Source: Kaistia granuli DSM 23481
GTDB taxonomy: Bacteria; Pseudomonadota; Alphaproteobacteria; Rhizobiales; Kaistiaceae
Reading direction: 5' to 3'
DNA: 64,000 nt
NCBI RefSeq assembly: GCF_000380505.1
Contig: NZ_AQYH01000010.1
Location: 62,001 to 126,000 of the forward strand
Program-made: the position numbers and the translations under genes
The notes under the pieces: generated by a model
Seen by the model: only the letters and a program-made list of their open reading frames with translations
Databases searched by the model: none
What the model was told of the DNA's origin: nothing
Shown here: in pieces, positions 54,970 through 64,000 of the stretch
Numbering within the stretch: the stretch's first letter is position 1
Layout: every line of letters begins with the position of its first letter

Positions 54970-55692
54970 TCAGAACTTGTAGTTCAGGCCGAACTTGACC
55001 GTCTGCATGGTGACGTCGGCCGGGATCGAGGGGATGAACTCGTCCAGCTGGAAATCCTTCGAGCCGAGATCGGCATACAGATACTCGACCTTGGCCGTCA
55101 CATTGTTGGTGATGGCATATTCGAGGCCAGCGCCGAGCGTCCAGCCGGTGAAGGTCTGCTTGTCGGAGACATGGATCCCCGGGAGTCCCGACGGCTCGAT
55201 GCCGAACTCGTAGCTGGTGCGGGCCCAGGCGAGACCACCCGTCACATAGGGCAGGAAGCGGTCGGCGGCGTAGCCGAGGCGACCACGAACGGTGCCGAAC
55301 GCGTCGATCTTCGAGCCCTGCGAAAGGGTGGCCCGGTTCACGCCGTCCGTGAAAACCATCTCGCCGACACCATCGAGATCGGCGATCGACGCGTCGATCT
55401 CGAAGCCGGCGACGAGGTTGTTGTCGAACTGGTAGTTGTAGCCCACCTGGGCGCCGCCGAAGATGCCGTCCGGATCCCGATTGAGGTTGCCGAAGAGGAC
55501 GTTCATGTCGTTGAGGGGCGAGTTGAAATCGCCCCAGCCGTAGCCGGCGTGCACGCCGGCATAGATGCCGGTCCAGCTATAGGCCGGCGCCGCGATCGGC
55601 TCGACCGGCGCCACGGTCAGATCGGCTGCCTGGGCCAGGCCGGCCATGCCGAACGTGGCCGCGACGGTGAGGCCGAGAATATGTCGGTTCAT
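54970..55692 (-). CDS. Omp25/Omp31-type outer membrane beta-barrel protein, paralogue 3
   Basis: The 240-residue protein starts MNRHILGLTVAATFGMAGLA and has a signal peptide ending AQA-AD. It contains the full block set (YSWTGIYAGVHAGYGW, TGWTLGAGLEYAITNNVTAK, FGLNYKF). Loop sequences between strands differ from the neighbours. AAGGGGAA precedes the start. The four paralogues probably arose by old tandem duplication. Confidence 0.92.
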   Translation of the reverse strand: MNRHILGLTVAATFGMAGLAQAADLTVAPVEPIAAPAYSWTGIYAGVHAGYGWGDFNSPLNDMNVLFGNLNRDPDGIFGGAQVGYNYQFDNNLVAGFEIDASIADLDGVGEMVFTDGVNRATLSQGSKIDAFGTVRGRLGYAADRFLPYVTGGLAWARTSYEFGIEPSGLPGIHVSDKQTFTGWTLGAGLEYAITNNVTAKVEYLYADLGSKDFQLDEFIPSIPADVTMQTVKFGLNYKF

Positions 55693-55908
55693 GTGATTCC
55701 CCTTGAAAAATAAGCGCTTAGCGGTTGCCGCCGGCAGCGTCCATGCGCATTCCGTGCGCCGAAGCGAACCTCGGGCGAGACGGACGGACCGCGGTCGCTG
55801 AGCTGCCGTAGCGGCGGGCTCGCGTTCTCGGCGGTCGTGCTGGACGAGGCGCGTCCGGCGAACGAAAAGTCACGCCGGCGCGCCGCGACTATGTTGTGGA
55901 AGGCGGGC

Positions 55909-56616
55909 TCAGAACTTGTAGTTGAGCCCGAGGCGGACTGTGTCGAACGAGAGGTCGGCGCGGTTCGGCGAGCCAATGTCGAAGGTCCGCGACCCCAGAT
56001 CGGCGTGGAGATATTCGATCCTGGCGGTGAGGTTGTTGGTGACGGCGTATTCGAGGCCGGCGCCGAGCGTCCAGCCGGTGAAAGTCTGCTTGTCGGTCGC
56101 GCTCGCATCGCGGAAGACGGTGCCGCCAACGGTCAAGGTCTGCCGGAAGCTCATCTCCGCATCGGCCCAGGCGAGGCCGCCGGTGACATAGGGCAGCACC
56201 CGGCCGGCGGCATAACCGACCCGGCCGCGGACGGTGCCGAAATTGTCTATCCGCGTGCGGTAGCCAAACTCGACCCGGCCGTCCTCGTCGCCAAAGCCCT
56301 GGTCGATGGCATCGTCGCGATGGAGGAAGGAAAGGTCCGCTTCGATACCGAGCACGAGGCGGTTGTCGAACTGGTAGTTGAAGCCGGCCTGGCCGCCGCC
56401 GAAGAAGCCGTCGAGATCGACACCGCCATAGACATCGGTCGGCTCGGACGTGAAGTCGCTCCAGGCGTGACCGGCATGGGCGCCGAAATACAGGCCGGTC
56501 CAGCTGAAGCTCGGGACGGTCTCAGCCTGAGGCGCCGCCGTCGTCGTCAGGTCCGCCGCCTGTGCCGCGCCGCCAAGCCCGAGGGAAAGCGCGACAACCA
56601 ACGTCGACATCTTCAT
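55909..56616 (-). CDS. Omp25/Omp31-type outer membrane beta-barrel protein, paralogue 4
   Basis: The 235-residue protein starts MKMSTLVVALSLGLGGAAQA and is the most divergent member: FSWTGLYFGAHAGHAW replaces the YAGVHAGYGW block, while TGWTLGAGLEYAVTNNLTAR and LGLNYKF are kept. The start at 56616 has GGAG six bases upstream. The region upstream is AT-rich for this genome, the kind of DNA that MucR is known to bind in relatives. Confidence 0.9.
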   Translation of the reverse strand: MKMSTLVVALSLGLGGAAQAADLTTTAAPQAETVPSFSWTGLYFGAHAGHAWSDFTSEPTDVYGGVDLDGFFGGGQAGFNYQFDNRLVLGIEADLSFLHRDDAIDQGFGDEDGRVEFGYRTRIDNFGTVRGRVGYAAGRVLPYVTGGLAWADAEMSFRQTLTVGGTVFRDASATDKQTFTGWTLGAGLEYAVTNNLTARIEYLHADLGSRTFDIGSPNRADLSFDTVRLGLNYKF

Positions 56617-56832
56617 AGGGATCTCCACCATGCTGGCCATATCATCAGGCAGCATAATGATTATCTTCCATAACGGAATATGAATGCGAGTGGATCGAGT
56701 TGTGAATCAGGTCTTACTGCAGCGTATTGTTGCCGATTTGCCCGAATGATCTGATTCTATATTGAATTGACTGAGATTATTGCGTCGAAAGCGATTTGAA
56801 AATCGATGCAATATAGGCCGGAGTTTGATCTA

Positions 56833-59058
56833 TCAGTGATCGAGAGCGGCGGCGCGCAGCGGCTTGACCGCCTCGAACGAGACGGCGCTCTGCGGCTTCA
56901 GCGGCGGGGCCGTCTCGAACAGCTTTTCCAGCGCGATCAGTCGCTCGGTGGTGCGGGCCGATAGCGACAGCGGTCGCTGGTCGGCGCCATCGGCGCTGGC
57001 GATCGCCGGGGCCGGGCGGTCGCCGTCGGAGGCCGGTTCGTCGATATAGGGGATCGGCTTCAGGTCGATGCCGTTATGGGCATAGGTCATGACCCGGTTC
57101 CAGGTCTGCGCCGGCAGCGAGCCGCCCGTCATCTTGTTGGTCGAGGTGAAGTCGTCATTGCCGAACCAGACGCCGCCGACATAATTGCCGGTGAAGCCCA
57201 TGAACCAGGCGTCGCGATAGGCGTTGGTGGTGCCGGTCTTGCCGGCGGTCTTGATGCCCTGCAGCTTGGCGGCGCGGCCGGTGCCGCGCTCCGGCACCTG
57301 GCCGAGCATGTAGTTCATGGCGCCGACCGTCTTCTCGTCGAGGATCCGCTCCGGCGGGCCGACATCGCGCTTGCGGTCGAAGATCACCTTGCCCTGGCTG
57401 TTGACGATCTGGGTGAAGGCATAGGGCGTCGCCCTGAAGCCGCCATTGGCGAAGACGGCATAGGCGCCGGTCATGTCGACGACGCGCACATCGGTGGCGC
57501 CGAGCGGCAGCGACTTCGAATTGATGATGTTGGTGGTGATGCCCATCTTGTGGGCGAGCTCGATGATCGTCGGGCGTCCGACGGCGCCGGCGAGCCGCAC
57601 GGCGACCGTGTTGAGCGAGCGGGTCAGCGCCGTGGTCAGCTGGATCGAGCCCATGTAGCGGCCGCCATAGTTCTTCGGCGACCAGTTGCCGATCGAGATC
57701 GGCGCGTCCTGGACGATGCTCTTCGGCGTGTAGCCGTGCTGGATCGCCGCCGTATAGACGAAAGGCTTGAACGACGAGCCGGGCTGGCGCAGCGCGTCGG
57801 TGGCGCGGTTGAACTGGCTCTCGCCATAGTCGCGACCGCCGACCAGGGCGCGCACGGCGCCGTCCGGCTCGGCGACGACCATCGCCGCCTGGCTGACGCG
57901 GTAACGCTCGCCGGAATCGCGCAGCGCGTTCTCGACCGCGTCGTCGGCCGCCTTCTCGATGTTCATGTCGATGGTGGAGCGGACGACCAGACTGCGGTCG
58001 CCGTCGGGAACCTGCTTCTTGACCTCCTCGAAGGCCCAGTCGAGGAAATAGTCCGGCGAGGTGTCGGCGGCCCGGCGCACGACGTCGGCGGGCTTGCGCC
58101 GCGCGCCCATCACCTGACCCTCGGTCATGAAGCCGGCCTGCACCATGTTGGTGAGCACGTCGTTGGCGCGGGCGCGCGCCGCCGGCAGGTTGACATGGGG
58201 AGCCCAGCGCGAGGGCGCCTTGTAGAGCCCGGCCAGCATCGCCGCCTCGGCCAGGTTGATGTCGGTGACCTTCTTGCCGAAATAGAAATCGGCCGCCGCC
58301 GCCGCGCCGGAATTGCCGCCGCCCATATAGGCGCGGTCGAGATAGAGCTGCAGGATGTCGTGCTTGGAGAGGTTGCTCTCCAGATAGAGGGCCAGGAAGG
58401 CTTCCTTGATCTTGCGGTCGAGCGAGCGTTCGTTGGTCAGGAACAGGTTCTTGGCGAGCTGCTGGGTGATCGACGAGCCGCCCTGGCGCACGGCGTCGTT
58501 GCGCAAATTTTCCACCAGCGCGCGGGCGGTGCCGATGATGTCGATGCCGAAATGGCTGTAGAAGCGCCGGTCCTCGGTGGCGAGCGTCGCCTTGATCAGG
58601 CTGTCCGGCATCGCCTCGAGCGGCACGGCGTCGGAATGGCGGGCGCCGCGCTTGCCGATCTCGGCGCCGTAGCGGTCGAGGAAGGTGACGGAATAGTCCG
58701 ATTGCGCCAGCCAGTCCTGCTTGGTGGCTTCGAAGGCGGGCAGCGCCAGCGTCAGCATCACAAGGCCGCCACCGACGCCGATGGTCAGGCCGTCGCTCAG
58801 AAGCTCGACCGGCGCGCGGCGCCAGCCGGTCATGCGGAAGCGGCGGGTGAAGCGCGACAGCGCCTCGGCGCCTTCCTTGAGCGCGGTCCAGATCCGGAAC
58901 AGGGCGTTGTCGATAAAGGCGTCGATCTCGATCAGCCGGATCCGCTCTTTCGGCGCCGCCGGCTTCGCCCCATTCGGCGCGGGCGGGGTCGCGTTCCGGC
59001 GCAAGCCGGCGCCGAGCGCGCCGAACCAATCCGAAATGCGATCCCGTAGCTTGCGCAA
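56833..59058 (-). CDS. Class A penicillin-binding protein (PBP1A-like)
   Basis: The product of about 741 residues is a bifunctional peptidoglycan synthase with a cytoplasmic N-terminal region, a membrane helix at about 92-110, a glycosyltransferase domain (catalytic Glu162 in ATEDRRFYSHFGID) and a transpeptidase domain (Ser428-x-x-Lys431 in GSSFKPF, SLN at 481-483, KTG at 607-609). No ATG fits the expected N-terminus. I chose TTG 59058 because GGGA lies about seven bases upstream; the true start could be further upstream. Confidence 0.88.
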   Translation of the reverse strand: MRKLRDRISDWFGALGAGLRRNATPPAPNGAKPAAPKERIRLIEIDAFIDNALFRIWTALKEGAEALSRFTRRFRMTGWRRAPVELLSDGLTIGVGGGLVMLTLALPAFEATKQDWLAQSDYSVTFLDRYGAEIGKRGARHSDAVPLEAMPDSLIKATLATEDRRFYSHFGIDIIGTARALVENLRNDAVRQGGSSITQQLAKNLFLTNERSLDRKIKEAFLALYLESNLSKHDILQLYLDRAYMGGGNSGAAAAADFYFGKKVTDINLAEAAMLAGLYKAPSRWAPHVNLPAARARANDVLTNMVQAGFMTEGQVMGARRKPADVVRRAADTSPDYFLDWAFEEVKKQVPDGDRSLVVRSTIDMNIEKAADDAVENALRDSGERYRVSQAAMVVAEPDGAVRALVGGRDYGESQFNRATDALRQPGSSFKPFVYTAAIQHGYTPKSIVQDAPISIGNWSPKNYGGRYMGSIQLTTALTRSLNTVAVRLAGAVGRPTIIELAHKMGITTNIINSKSLPLGATDVRVVDMTGAYAVFANGGFRATPYAFTQIVNSQGKVIFDRKRDVGPPERILDEKTVGAMNYMLGQVPERGTGRAAKLQGIKTAGKTGTTNAYRDAWFMGFTGNYVGGVWFGNDDFTSTNKMTGGSLPAQTWNRVMTYAHNGIDLKPIPYIDEPASDGDRPAPAIASADGADQRPLSLSARTTERLIALEKLFETAPPLKPQSAVSFEAVKPLRAAALDH

Positions 59059-59204
59059 GGCCTGTTCCCTTGAGGGTCGAATGGTTCTAAAAAGCGGTTT
59101 GAAACATCGCGTTCGGCAGCCTTTGCGCTGGCCGGAATGCCCGGTGCAGGGACCGCCTCGAAGATAGCCGGTTCTCGCCGATCGACAGAGGATACGCAAT
59201 CTCC

Positions 59205-59771
59205 ATGCCCTTGCAAGGAAAGGACGCGCGCCAGGCCGCGCCCTCCGCGCAACAGGATGCCGCGCCGACGACTGGCGCTTTGCCGGTCCCGCAGGACGCC
59301 GATACGCTGCCGTTCTGGAAGCGGCTGACGCTCGAGGAAATGAACTCCGAGCAGTGGGAATCGCTCTGTGACGGCTGCGCGCGCTGCTGTCTGAACAAGC
59401 TCGAGGACTGGGACACCGGCGAGATCGTCTGGACGGCGATCGCCTGCGAGCTGCTCGACGACGACACCTGCCGCTGCAAGGATTACCCGAACCGGCATGA
59501 TTTCGTGCCCGACTGCATCCCGCTCGATCCGGCGACGGTGCGCACGCTGACCTGGCTGCCGCCGACCTGCGGCTATCGCCTGATCGCCGAGGGCCACGAC
59601 CTCTATTGGTGGCACCCGCTCGTCTCCGGCGACCCGGAAACCGTGCATGAGGCCGGCATCTCGACCTCGGGCCGCACCGTGAGCGAGAGCGATATCCCGG
59701 TGGAGGAATACGAGGACTACATCATCGCCTGGCCGGGCGAATTGGTGGAGCCAGAACCGCCGAAGGGGTAG
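59205..59771 (+). CDS. YcgN family cysteine cluster protein
   Basis: The 188-residue protein has an N-terminal disordered part and the cysteine cluster core: [44 protein letters not shown] and [20 protein letters not shown]. This is the UPF0260/YcgN family; the cysteines probably bind a metal. Function unknown. It is divergent from the penicillin-binding protein gene. Confidence 0.9.
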   Translation: MPLQGKDARQAAPSAQQDAAPTTGALPVPQDADTLPFWKRLTLEEMNSEQWESLCDGCARCCLNKLEDWDTGEIVWTAIACELLDDDTCRCKDYPNRHDFVPDCIPLDPATVRTLTWLPPTCGYRLIAEGHDLYWWHPLVSGDPETVHEAGISTSGRTVSESDIPVEEYEDYIIAWPGELVEPEPPKG

Positions 59772-59817
59772 GGGTCCGTACTCTCACGCTGCCTTCGCGA
59801 GAATGCCGGCGGCGGGT

Positions 59818-60690
59818 CTACGCTACCGTTCGAAACCGCTGCCTGTACTCCCTTGGCGTCACGCCGCGCTGGGCCCTGAACTGGCGGTTGAAATTGGCGA
59901 GCGTGTCGTAGCCGACATCGGAAGCGATCGCCGCGATCGGCCTGTCGCCGCCGGAGAGCAGGGCGCAGGCGGCGCCGATGCGCAGTTTCGCGACGTAAGT
60001 CGTGACGCTCTGGCCGGTATGGCGCAGGAACAGCCGATGCAGGCCGGACGGGCTGAGCGCCGCGATGTCGGCGAGGCTGTCGATCGTCAGGCGTTCGCCA
60101 TAGCGCCGGTGGACATGGTCGAGGACGCGGTCGATGCGGCCGCGATCCGCCGGCTTGTCGGGCGAGGCCGGCACGGCGAGCGGCGAGGCGAGCGGTTTCG
60201 CCGCGCCGTCGCGCGCCAGCAGCGCCAGGATGCGCAGCAGCTGGATCAGCCGCTCGTCGGGCGGCAGCGTGAACAAGGTCTCGATCAGCGGCCGGGCGTC
60301 GGCGGCAAAGTCGGCGGAGAAGTGAAGACCGTTGGCGGCGCGCGACAGCATCTGGGCGACCGGGCGAAGCTCGGTGAAGACGCCGCCGAGCGGCGCCGTC
60401 CATTGCGGCAGGAACCACATCACGAGCGCGACATGCGGGCCCGCCTCGTCGATCTTCGCGGCCGAGCACCAGCTATGCGGCAGGTTCGGTCCGACCAGCA
60501 CGAGGTCGCCGTCCTCGTAGCCGCCGATATGATCGCCGATGAAGCGCTGGCCGCGCGAGTTCAGCGTCAGGGTCAGCTCGAATTCGGGATGGTGATGCCA
60601 CTGGAACGGGATCTCGCCGTCGAGGCGGCGGTTCAGCGTCGCCCAGGAGGCATCGTCCGGCAGCGCCAGTCGTTCGAGAAACGGCCTCAT
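59818..60690 (-). CDS. AraC family transcriptional regulator
   Basis: The 290-residue protein has an N-terminal cupin-type effector domain (IPFQWHHHPEFELTLTLNSR) and a C-terminal double HTH (LTIDSLADIAALSPSGLHRL, IAAIASDVGYDTLANFNRQF). It is divergent from the phytanoyl-CoA dioxygenase-like gene 133 bases away and probably regulates it. Confidence 0.92.
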   Translation of the reverse strand: MRPFLERLALPDDASWATLNRRLDGEIPFQWHHHPEFELTLTLNSRGQRFIGDHIGGYEDGDLVLVGPNLPHSWCSAAKIDEAGPHVALVMWFLPQWTAPLGGVFTELRPVAQMLSRAANGLHFSADFAADARPLIETLFTLPPDERLIQLLRILALLARDGAAKPLASPLAVPASPDKPADRGRIDRVLDHVHRRYGERLTIDSLADIAALSPSGLHRLFLRHTGQSVTTYVAKLRIGAACALLSGGDRPIAAIASDVGYDTLANFNRQFRAQRGVTPREYRQRFRTVA

Positions 60691-60823
60691 CTGGATCCAT
60701 CCTGACCATCAACGCCAGAATAGTATCAATCATTGCCGGGATCGGCCAACATGGCTTCCGGCATCGTCGCTAGTCTTTCCCTACGGCATCCGCGAGGGAT
60801 GCGACAGGAGAGGGAGCGAGACG

Positions 60824-61780
60824 ATGATGTCCATGGCCGCCAATGCCGGCGCGAAGCGCGACAGCCACCCGACGACGCATCAGGAGACGCAGCTGAAGGA
60901 CATCGTGAAGACGCTGCCGCTGCGCGTCCTCTCCGAGGCGGACTGGCAGCACTGGGTGACGCGCGGCTACGTCATCGTCCGCCAGGCCGTGCCGAAGGAG
61001 AATGTCGAGCGGCTGGTCGATCTTCTCTGGCAGTTCGACGAGAAGGATCCCGCCGATCCCTCGACCTGGTACGCGCCGCAGCGCCGCGATCACCTGATGA
61101 AGGAGCTGAACGGCACCGGCATGCTGGAGATCTACAATCACCAGTATCTCTGGGACAATCGCCAGCTGCAGCGAGTTTACGACGCCTTCGTCGATATCTG
61201 GGACCGCAGGGATCTCTGGGTGACGATCGACCGTGCCAATCTGAACCCGCCGAAGAAGGTCAAGGGCAACAACGCGAACGGCTTCATCCATTGGGATGCA
61301 GACACCTCGCTTGTTCCGCCGCCGATCGGCGTGCAGGGCGTGCTGAGCCTGAAGAAGCAGGACGGCGACGTCGGCGGCTTCCAGTGCATTCCGGAGCTGT
61401 TCGCTGGCTTCGACGACTGGGTGAAGACGCAGCCGGCCGACCGCGACCCGATGCATCCGGACACGGCCGGGCTCAAGATCACCAATATCGACATGGAAGC
61501 GGGCGATCTCCTGATCTTCAATTCGCTGCTCGCCCATGGCGTCCGACCGAACCATTCCGACGGCCGGGTCCGCATGGCGCAATACATCTCCATGCATCCG
61601 GCCGAGGAGGCGAACCTCGCCGAGCGGACCGAGCGCATCCGCCTCTGGCGCGAGCTCGATCACCCGAAGCGCGAGGCCTTCCCGGGCGATCCGCGCGAGT
61701 GGGAGAAGGCCAATGCCGAGACGGCGAAGCTGACGGAGCTCGGCGAAAGGCTGCTGGGCCTGAAGAGCTGGCGCGAGTAG
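60824..61780 (+). CDS. Phytanoyl-CoA dioxygenase family protein
   Basis: The 318-residue protein is a non-heme Fe(II)/2-oxoglutarate oxygenase of the PhyH type. The iron ligands are His156 and Asp158 (FIHWDADTS) and His238 (LLAHGVRPNH), with an arginine after it (RVRMAQYI) for 2-oxoglutarate. The substrate is unknown. It is divergent from an AraC-type regulator that may sense its substrate, and is followed by a hairpin. Confidence 0.88.
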   Translation: MMSMAANAGAKRDSHPTTHQETQLKDIVKTLPLRVLSEADWQHWVTRGYVIVRQAVPKENVERLVDLLWQFDEKDPADPSTWYAPQRRDHLMKELNGTGMLEIYNHQYLWDNRQLQRVYDAFVDIWDRRDLWVTIDRANLNPPKKVKGNNANGFIHWDADTSLVPPPIGVQGVLSLKKQDGDVGGFQCIPELFAGFDDWVKTQPADRDPMHPDTAGLKITNIDMEAGDLLIFNSLLAHGVRPNHSDGRVRMAQYISMHPAEEANLAERTERIRLWRELDHPKREAFPGDPREWEKANAETAKLTELGERLLGLKSWRE

Positions 61781-61798
61781 AGGCACGGCGCGACGAGA

Positions 61799-61819
61799 GC
61801 GGCCCGGATCCCGGGCCGC
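61799..61819. terminator. Hairpin between converging dioxygenase and AraC genes
   Basis: GCGGCCCGG-ATC-CCGGGCCGC is a perfect 9-bp stem with a three-base loop between the two convergent genes. No T-run follows. Confidence 0.55.
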
Positions 61820-61847
61820 GCCTCGGCAGCCGGAGGTTCGCCGGGGC

Positions 61848-62738
61848 CTATCCGGCGGCGGCGTAGGACGCGCGCAGCCGGGCGATATCCTGCCTCGGTG
61901 GCGCGCGATGGATGCGGGCGTAGTCGCGCGAGAATTGCGACGGGCTGTCATAGCCGACCGCGAAGCCGGCCTCCGCCGCCGTCATGCCGTCGAGGATCAT
62001 CAGACGGCGCGCTTCCTGCAGCCGGATGTGATTGCGGAACTGCAGCGGCGTCATCGATGTCACGGCGCGGAAATGCGCGTGGAAGGCTGAAAGGCTCATG
62101 CCGGCGATGGCGGCGAGGTCCTCGACCGAGAAGACCTCGCGATAGGACGCGCGGATGAAGCGGACCGCCCGGTCGATCTGGCCCAGCCGGCCTTCCCCGG
62201 CGGCGATCTGGCGCAGCAGCGGCCCCTGTGCCCCGGCCAGCAGGCGGTGAAGGATCTCCTGCTCGACGAGCGGCGCCAGATGTTCCGTATCCTGTCCGGG
62301 CTCCAGCAGGGCGAGAAGGCGCACGGCCGCATCGAACATCTCGGACGTCGCCGCACTGTTGCCCAAGGCTTCCGCAGGCGGGGATGGTGGTTCGTCCGGC
62401 CAGGAGGCCAGGACGTGGCCGAGCACGGTTCGATCGAATTCCAGCCGCAGGCAAAGGAAGGGCTCCGCCTCGCTTGCCGAAACCACCGCCCCCATCACCG
62501 GCAGCTCGATGCCGACGACCAGCAGGCTGGCCTCGTCGTAGACGATGGCACGGCCGCCGATCGTCACCTGCTTCCGTCCCTGGGCGACGAGGCAGAGCGA
62601 GGGTGGATAGAGGGTGTGGATCGGCTCAGTCGGCGATGAGGATCGGACAAGGCCTATCCGCGGCAAGGCCGTCTCGAAGATGCCGTCCGCCGGCGCCCAA
62701 CGGGCAATGCTGTCGCTCAAATCCTGACGGTTTCGCAT
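61848..62738 (-). CDS. AraC family transcriptional regulator (AraC_N type)
   Basis: The 296-residue protein has an AraC_N-type N-terminal domain (TLYPPSLCLVAQGRKQVTIG, AEPFLCLRLEFDRTVLGHVL) and a C-terminal double HTH (FSVEDLAAIAGMSLSAFHAH, AAEAGFAVGYDSPSQFSRDY). I chose ATG 62738, preceded by GATGGAG; ATG 62753 is an alternative. It is divergent from an SDR gene, the common arrangement for this regulator type. Confidence 0.9.
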   Translation of the reverse strand: MRNRQDLSDSIARWAPADGIFETALPRIGLVRSSSPTEPIHTLYPPSLCLVAQGRKQVTIGGRAIVYDEASLLVVGIELPVMGAVVSASEAEPFLCLRLEFDRTVLGHVLASWPDEPPSPPAEALGNSAATSEMFDAAVRLLALLEPGQDTEHLAPLVEQEILHRLLAGAQGPLLRQIAAGEGRLGQIDRAVRFIRASYREVFSVEDLAAIAGMSLSAFHAHFRAVTSMTPLQFRNHIRLQEARRLMILDGMTAAEAGFAVGYDSPSQFSRDYARIHRAPPRQDIARLRASYAAAG

Positions 62739-62880
62739 GGCTCCATCAGCCATGCGCCGATCGGGAATGCAAGGCTGGCTCGAGAGCTTTGCAGGATCGT
62801 GCAAGAAAGCAGGGCTTCCGTTCTACCGCTCCGGCAACGGGGCGAGCGATTGTCCGGCTCCCAACTCCAAGGAGCTCCCC

Positions 62881-63615
62881 ATGACTGGAATGGAAAACAA
62901 GGTCGTCCTGATCACCGGCGCCAGCAGCGGCATCGGCGCCGCGCTGACGCGGAAGCTGGCGGGATCGGGCGCGCGGCTTCTGATCGGCGCCCGCCGGACG
63001 GATCGCATCGAGGCGCTGGCGGCGGAGTTGCGCGACGCGGGCGGTACGGTGGAATCCCGCACGCTGGACGTGACGAGCCGTGACAGCATGAACGCCTTCG
63101 CCACGGCGGCGCTCGACAGCTTCGGCCGGATCGACGTCATCATCAACAATGCCGGCGTGATGCCGCTGTCGCCGATGGCCGCGCTCAAGATCGACGAGTG
63201 GGACCGGATGATCGACGTCAACATTCGTGGCGTGCTGCATGGCATCGCCGCCGTGCTGCCGGCGATGAGCCGGCAGGGCGAAGGCCAGATCATCAATGTC
63301 TCGTCGATCGGCGGGCTCGCCGTTTCGCCGACGGCGGCGGTCTATTGCGCCACCAAAAACGCGGTTCGGGCGATTTCCGACGGCCTCCGTCAGGAAAACG
63401 ACAGCATCCGCGTGACCTGCGTCTATCCGGGCGTCGTGGAATCGGAGCTGGCCGGCACGATCACCGATCCGGTCGCGGCCGAGGCCATGGTCGCGTATCG
63501 CAGCATCGCTCTCAAGCCCGAGGCGATCGCCGCTGCCATCGCGCATGTGATCGCCCAGCCGGCGGACGTCGACACCAGCGAGATCGTCGTTCGCCCCGCC
63601 CAAAGCCGCCAGTAA
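62881..63615 (+). CDS. SDR family oxidoreductase
   Basis: The 244-residue enzyme starts MTGMENKVVLITGASSGIGA. It has TGASSGIG, NNAGV, the catalytic serine in NVSSIGGLA and YCATK. It belongs to the classical YdfG-like NADP-dependent reductases. AAGGAG precedes the start. It is divergent from the AraC regulator, and an aldo/keto reductase gene follows on the same strand 227 bases later. That gap shows no other gene. Confidence 0.92.
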   Translation: MTGMENKVVLITGASSGIGAALTRKLAGSGARLLIGARRTDRIEALAAELRDAGGTVESRTLDVTSRDSMNAFATAALDSFGRIDVIINNAGVMPLSPMAALKIDEWDRMIDVNIRGVLHGIAAVLPAMSRQGEGQIINVSSIGGLAVSPTAAVYCATKNAVRAISDGLRQENDSIRVTCVYPGVVESELAGTITDPVAAEAMVAYRSIALKPEAIAAAIAHVIAQPADVDTSEIVVRPAQSRQ

Positions 63616-63842
63616 GGGAAACCGCGGCCTTCACGCGTCCGTGATCGTCGCGCCCCCTTAACATCGGCGCGCCGCCACCCATCTCTCGAAGACCCTTCCC
63701 AGGGGTATCCGTTGCATCGCTGATGCGATCGACGGCCACGGTGCCGGTCCCGGCGCGGTGGCCTGCTGCGGATCTCGATTTCGGCCGGATGCGCGTGCCG
63801 CCCAAGGGCACGCCGCCGGCCTCCTCATCGAAGGACGAGACA

Positions 63843-64000
63843 ATGGCAAAAGACATCAATGCGGCCGCTTCGGGCCAGTTTCTGATCGGCGGCGACCTGG
63901 CCGTCAACCGGCTCGGCTTCGGCGCCATGCGGATCACTGGCCCCGGCATCTGGGGCGATCCGAAGGACATCGCCGAGGCCAGGCGCACGTTGAAGCGTGT
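63843..64000 (+). CDS. Aldo/keto reductase (N-terminal part)
   Basis: The visible 52 codons translate to [20 protein letters not shown] followed by [20 protein letters not shown], the first strand and conserved GFGAMR loop of the aldo/keto reductase fold. The gene runs off the right edge. AAGGACGAG precedes the start. It is the second NADPH-type oxidoreductase next to the AraC/SDR divergon and may be controlled with it. Confidence 0.88.
   Translation, partial: MAKDINAAASGQFLIGGDLAVNRLGFGAMRITGPGIWGDPKDIAEARRTLKR

Noticed and set aside
57076-59049. Plus-strand frame of 657 codons over the penicillin-binding protein
   Set aside because: It is low-complexity Arg/Gly/Asp-rich sequence without domains. 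The minus strand has all transglycosylase and transpeptidase motifs.

Overview
The window is high-GC chromosomal DNA from an alphaproteobacterium, most likely of the order Hyphomicrobiales (Rhizobiales). The evidence is a MucR/Ros zinc-finger regulator, four tandem Omp25/Omp31-type porin-like barrels, DUF1491, DUF2336, DUF5330 and DUF6456 proteins, a DnaA-domain-IV-like helix-turn-helix protein, and a CUT1 sugar ABC operon paired with a LacI regulator. No rRNA, tRNA, CRISPR array or intact insertion sequence was seen.

Layout. 1-6.6 kb: a LacI-controlled sugar-uptake operon on the minus strand (binding protein, two permeases, ATPase, sugar isomerase/epimerase, Gfo/Idh/MocA dehydrogenase), with a perfect palindromic operator between operon and regulator and a stem-loop after the binding-protein gene. 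6.6-12 kb: an ABC-F ATPase, an ECF sigma/RskA-type anti-sigma pair, an aminotransferase and a secreted fasciclin-domain protein that may belong to the sigma factor's regulon. 12-24.5 kb: housekeeping and stress genes (DUF4332, a HerA-like ATPase, GST, M20 peptidase plus LOG, an ECF42-type sigma with its DGPF/YCII partner, two c-type cytochromes, superoxide dismutase, oligopeptidase B, MsrB).

24.8-32.1 kb: a tightly overlapping ten-gene Mrp-type cation/proton antiporter operon. It has separate E, F, G, MbhD/E-like, B and C subunits, three different MrpD/NuoM-like subunits and a 72-residue membrane protein. No redox subunits follow it, and the third MrpD-like subunit lacks the TM7 lysine. This is the most system-like unusual object in the window.

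32.2-45.9 kb: MucR, the DnaA-IV-like/DUF6456 pair, SufE, DUF5330, a large two-domain protein (putative glycosyltransferase-like N-terminus plus alginate-lyase-type C-terminus), a PAS sensor kinase with a peptidoglycan-binding partner, DUF1491, DUF2336, a tiny ORF with a perfect ribosome-binding site, a DUF1254/DUF1214 pair, a DMT transporter and a small secreted protein.

46.2-50.3 kb: a segment of visibly lower GC (SDR/SnoaL-like pair, LysR, membrane GGDEF cyclase). A 62-bp direct repeat brackets the cyclase gene, which suggests acquired DNA. 50.3-56.6 kb: a LysR/PACE efflux divergon, a serine hydrolase and the four tandem outer-membrane barrels. 56.8-64 kb: a class A penicillin-binding protein, a YcgN-family cysteine cluster protein, an AraC/phytanoyl-dioxygenase divergon, an AraC/SDR divergon and the start of an aldo/keto reductase.
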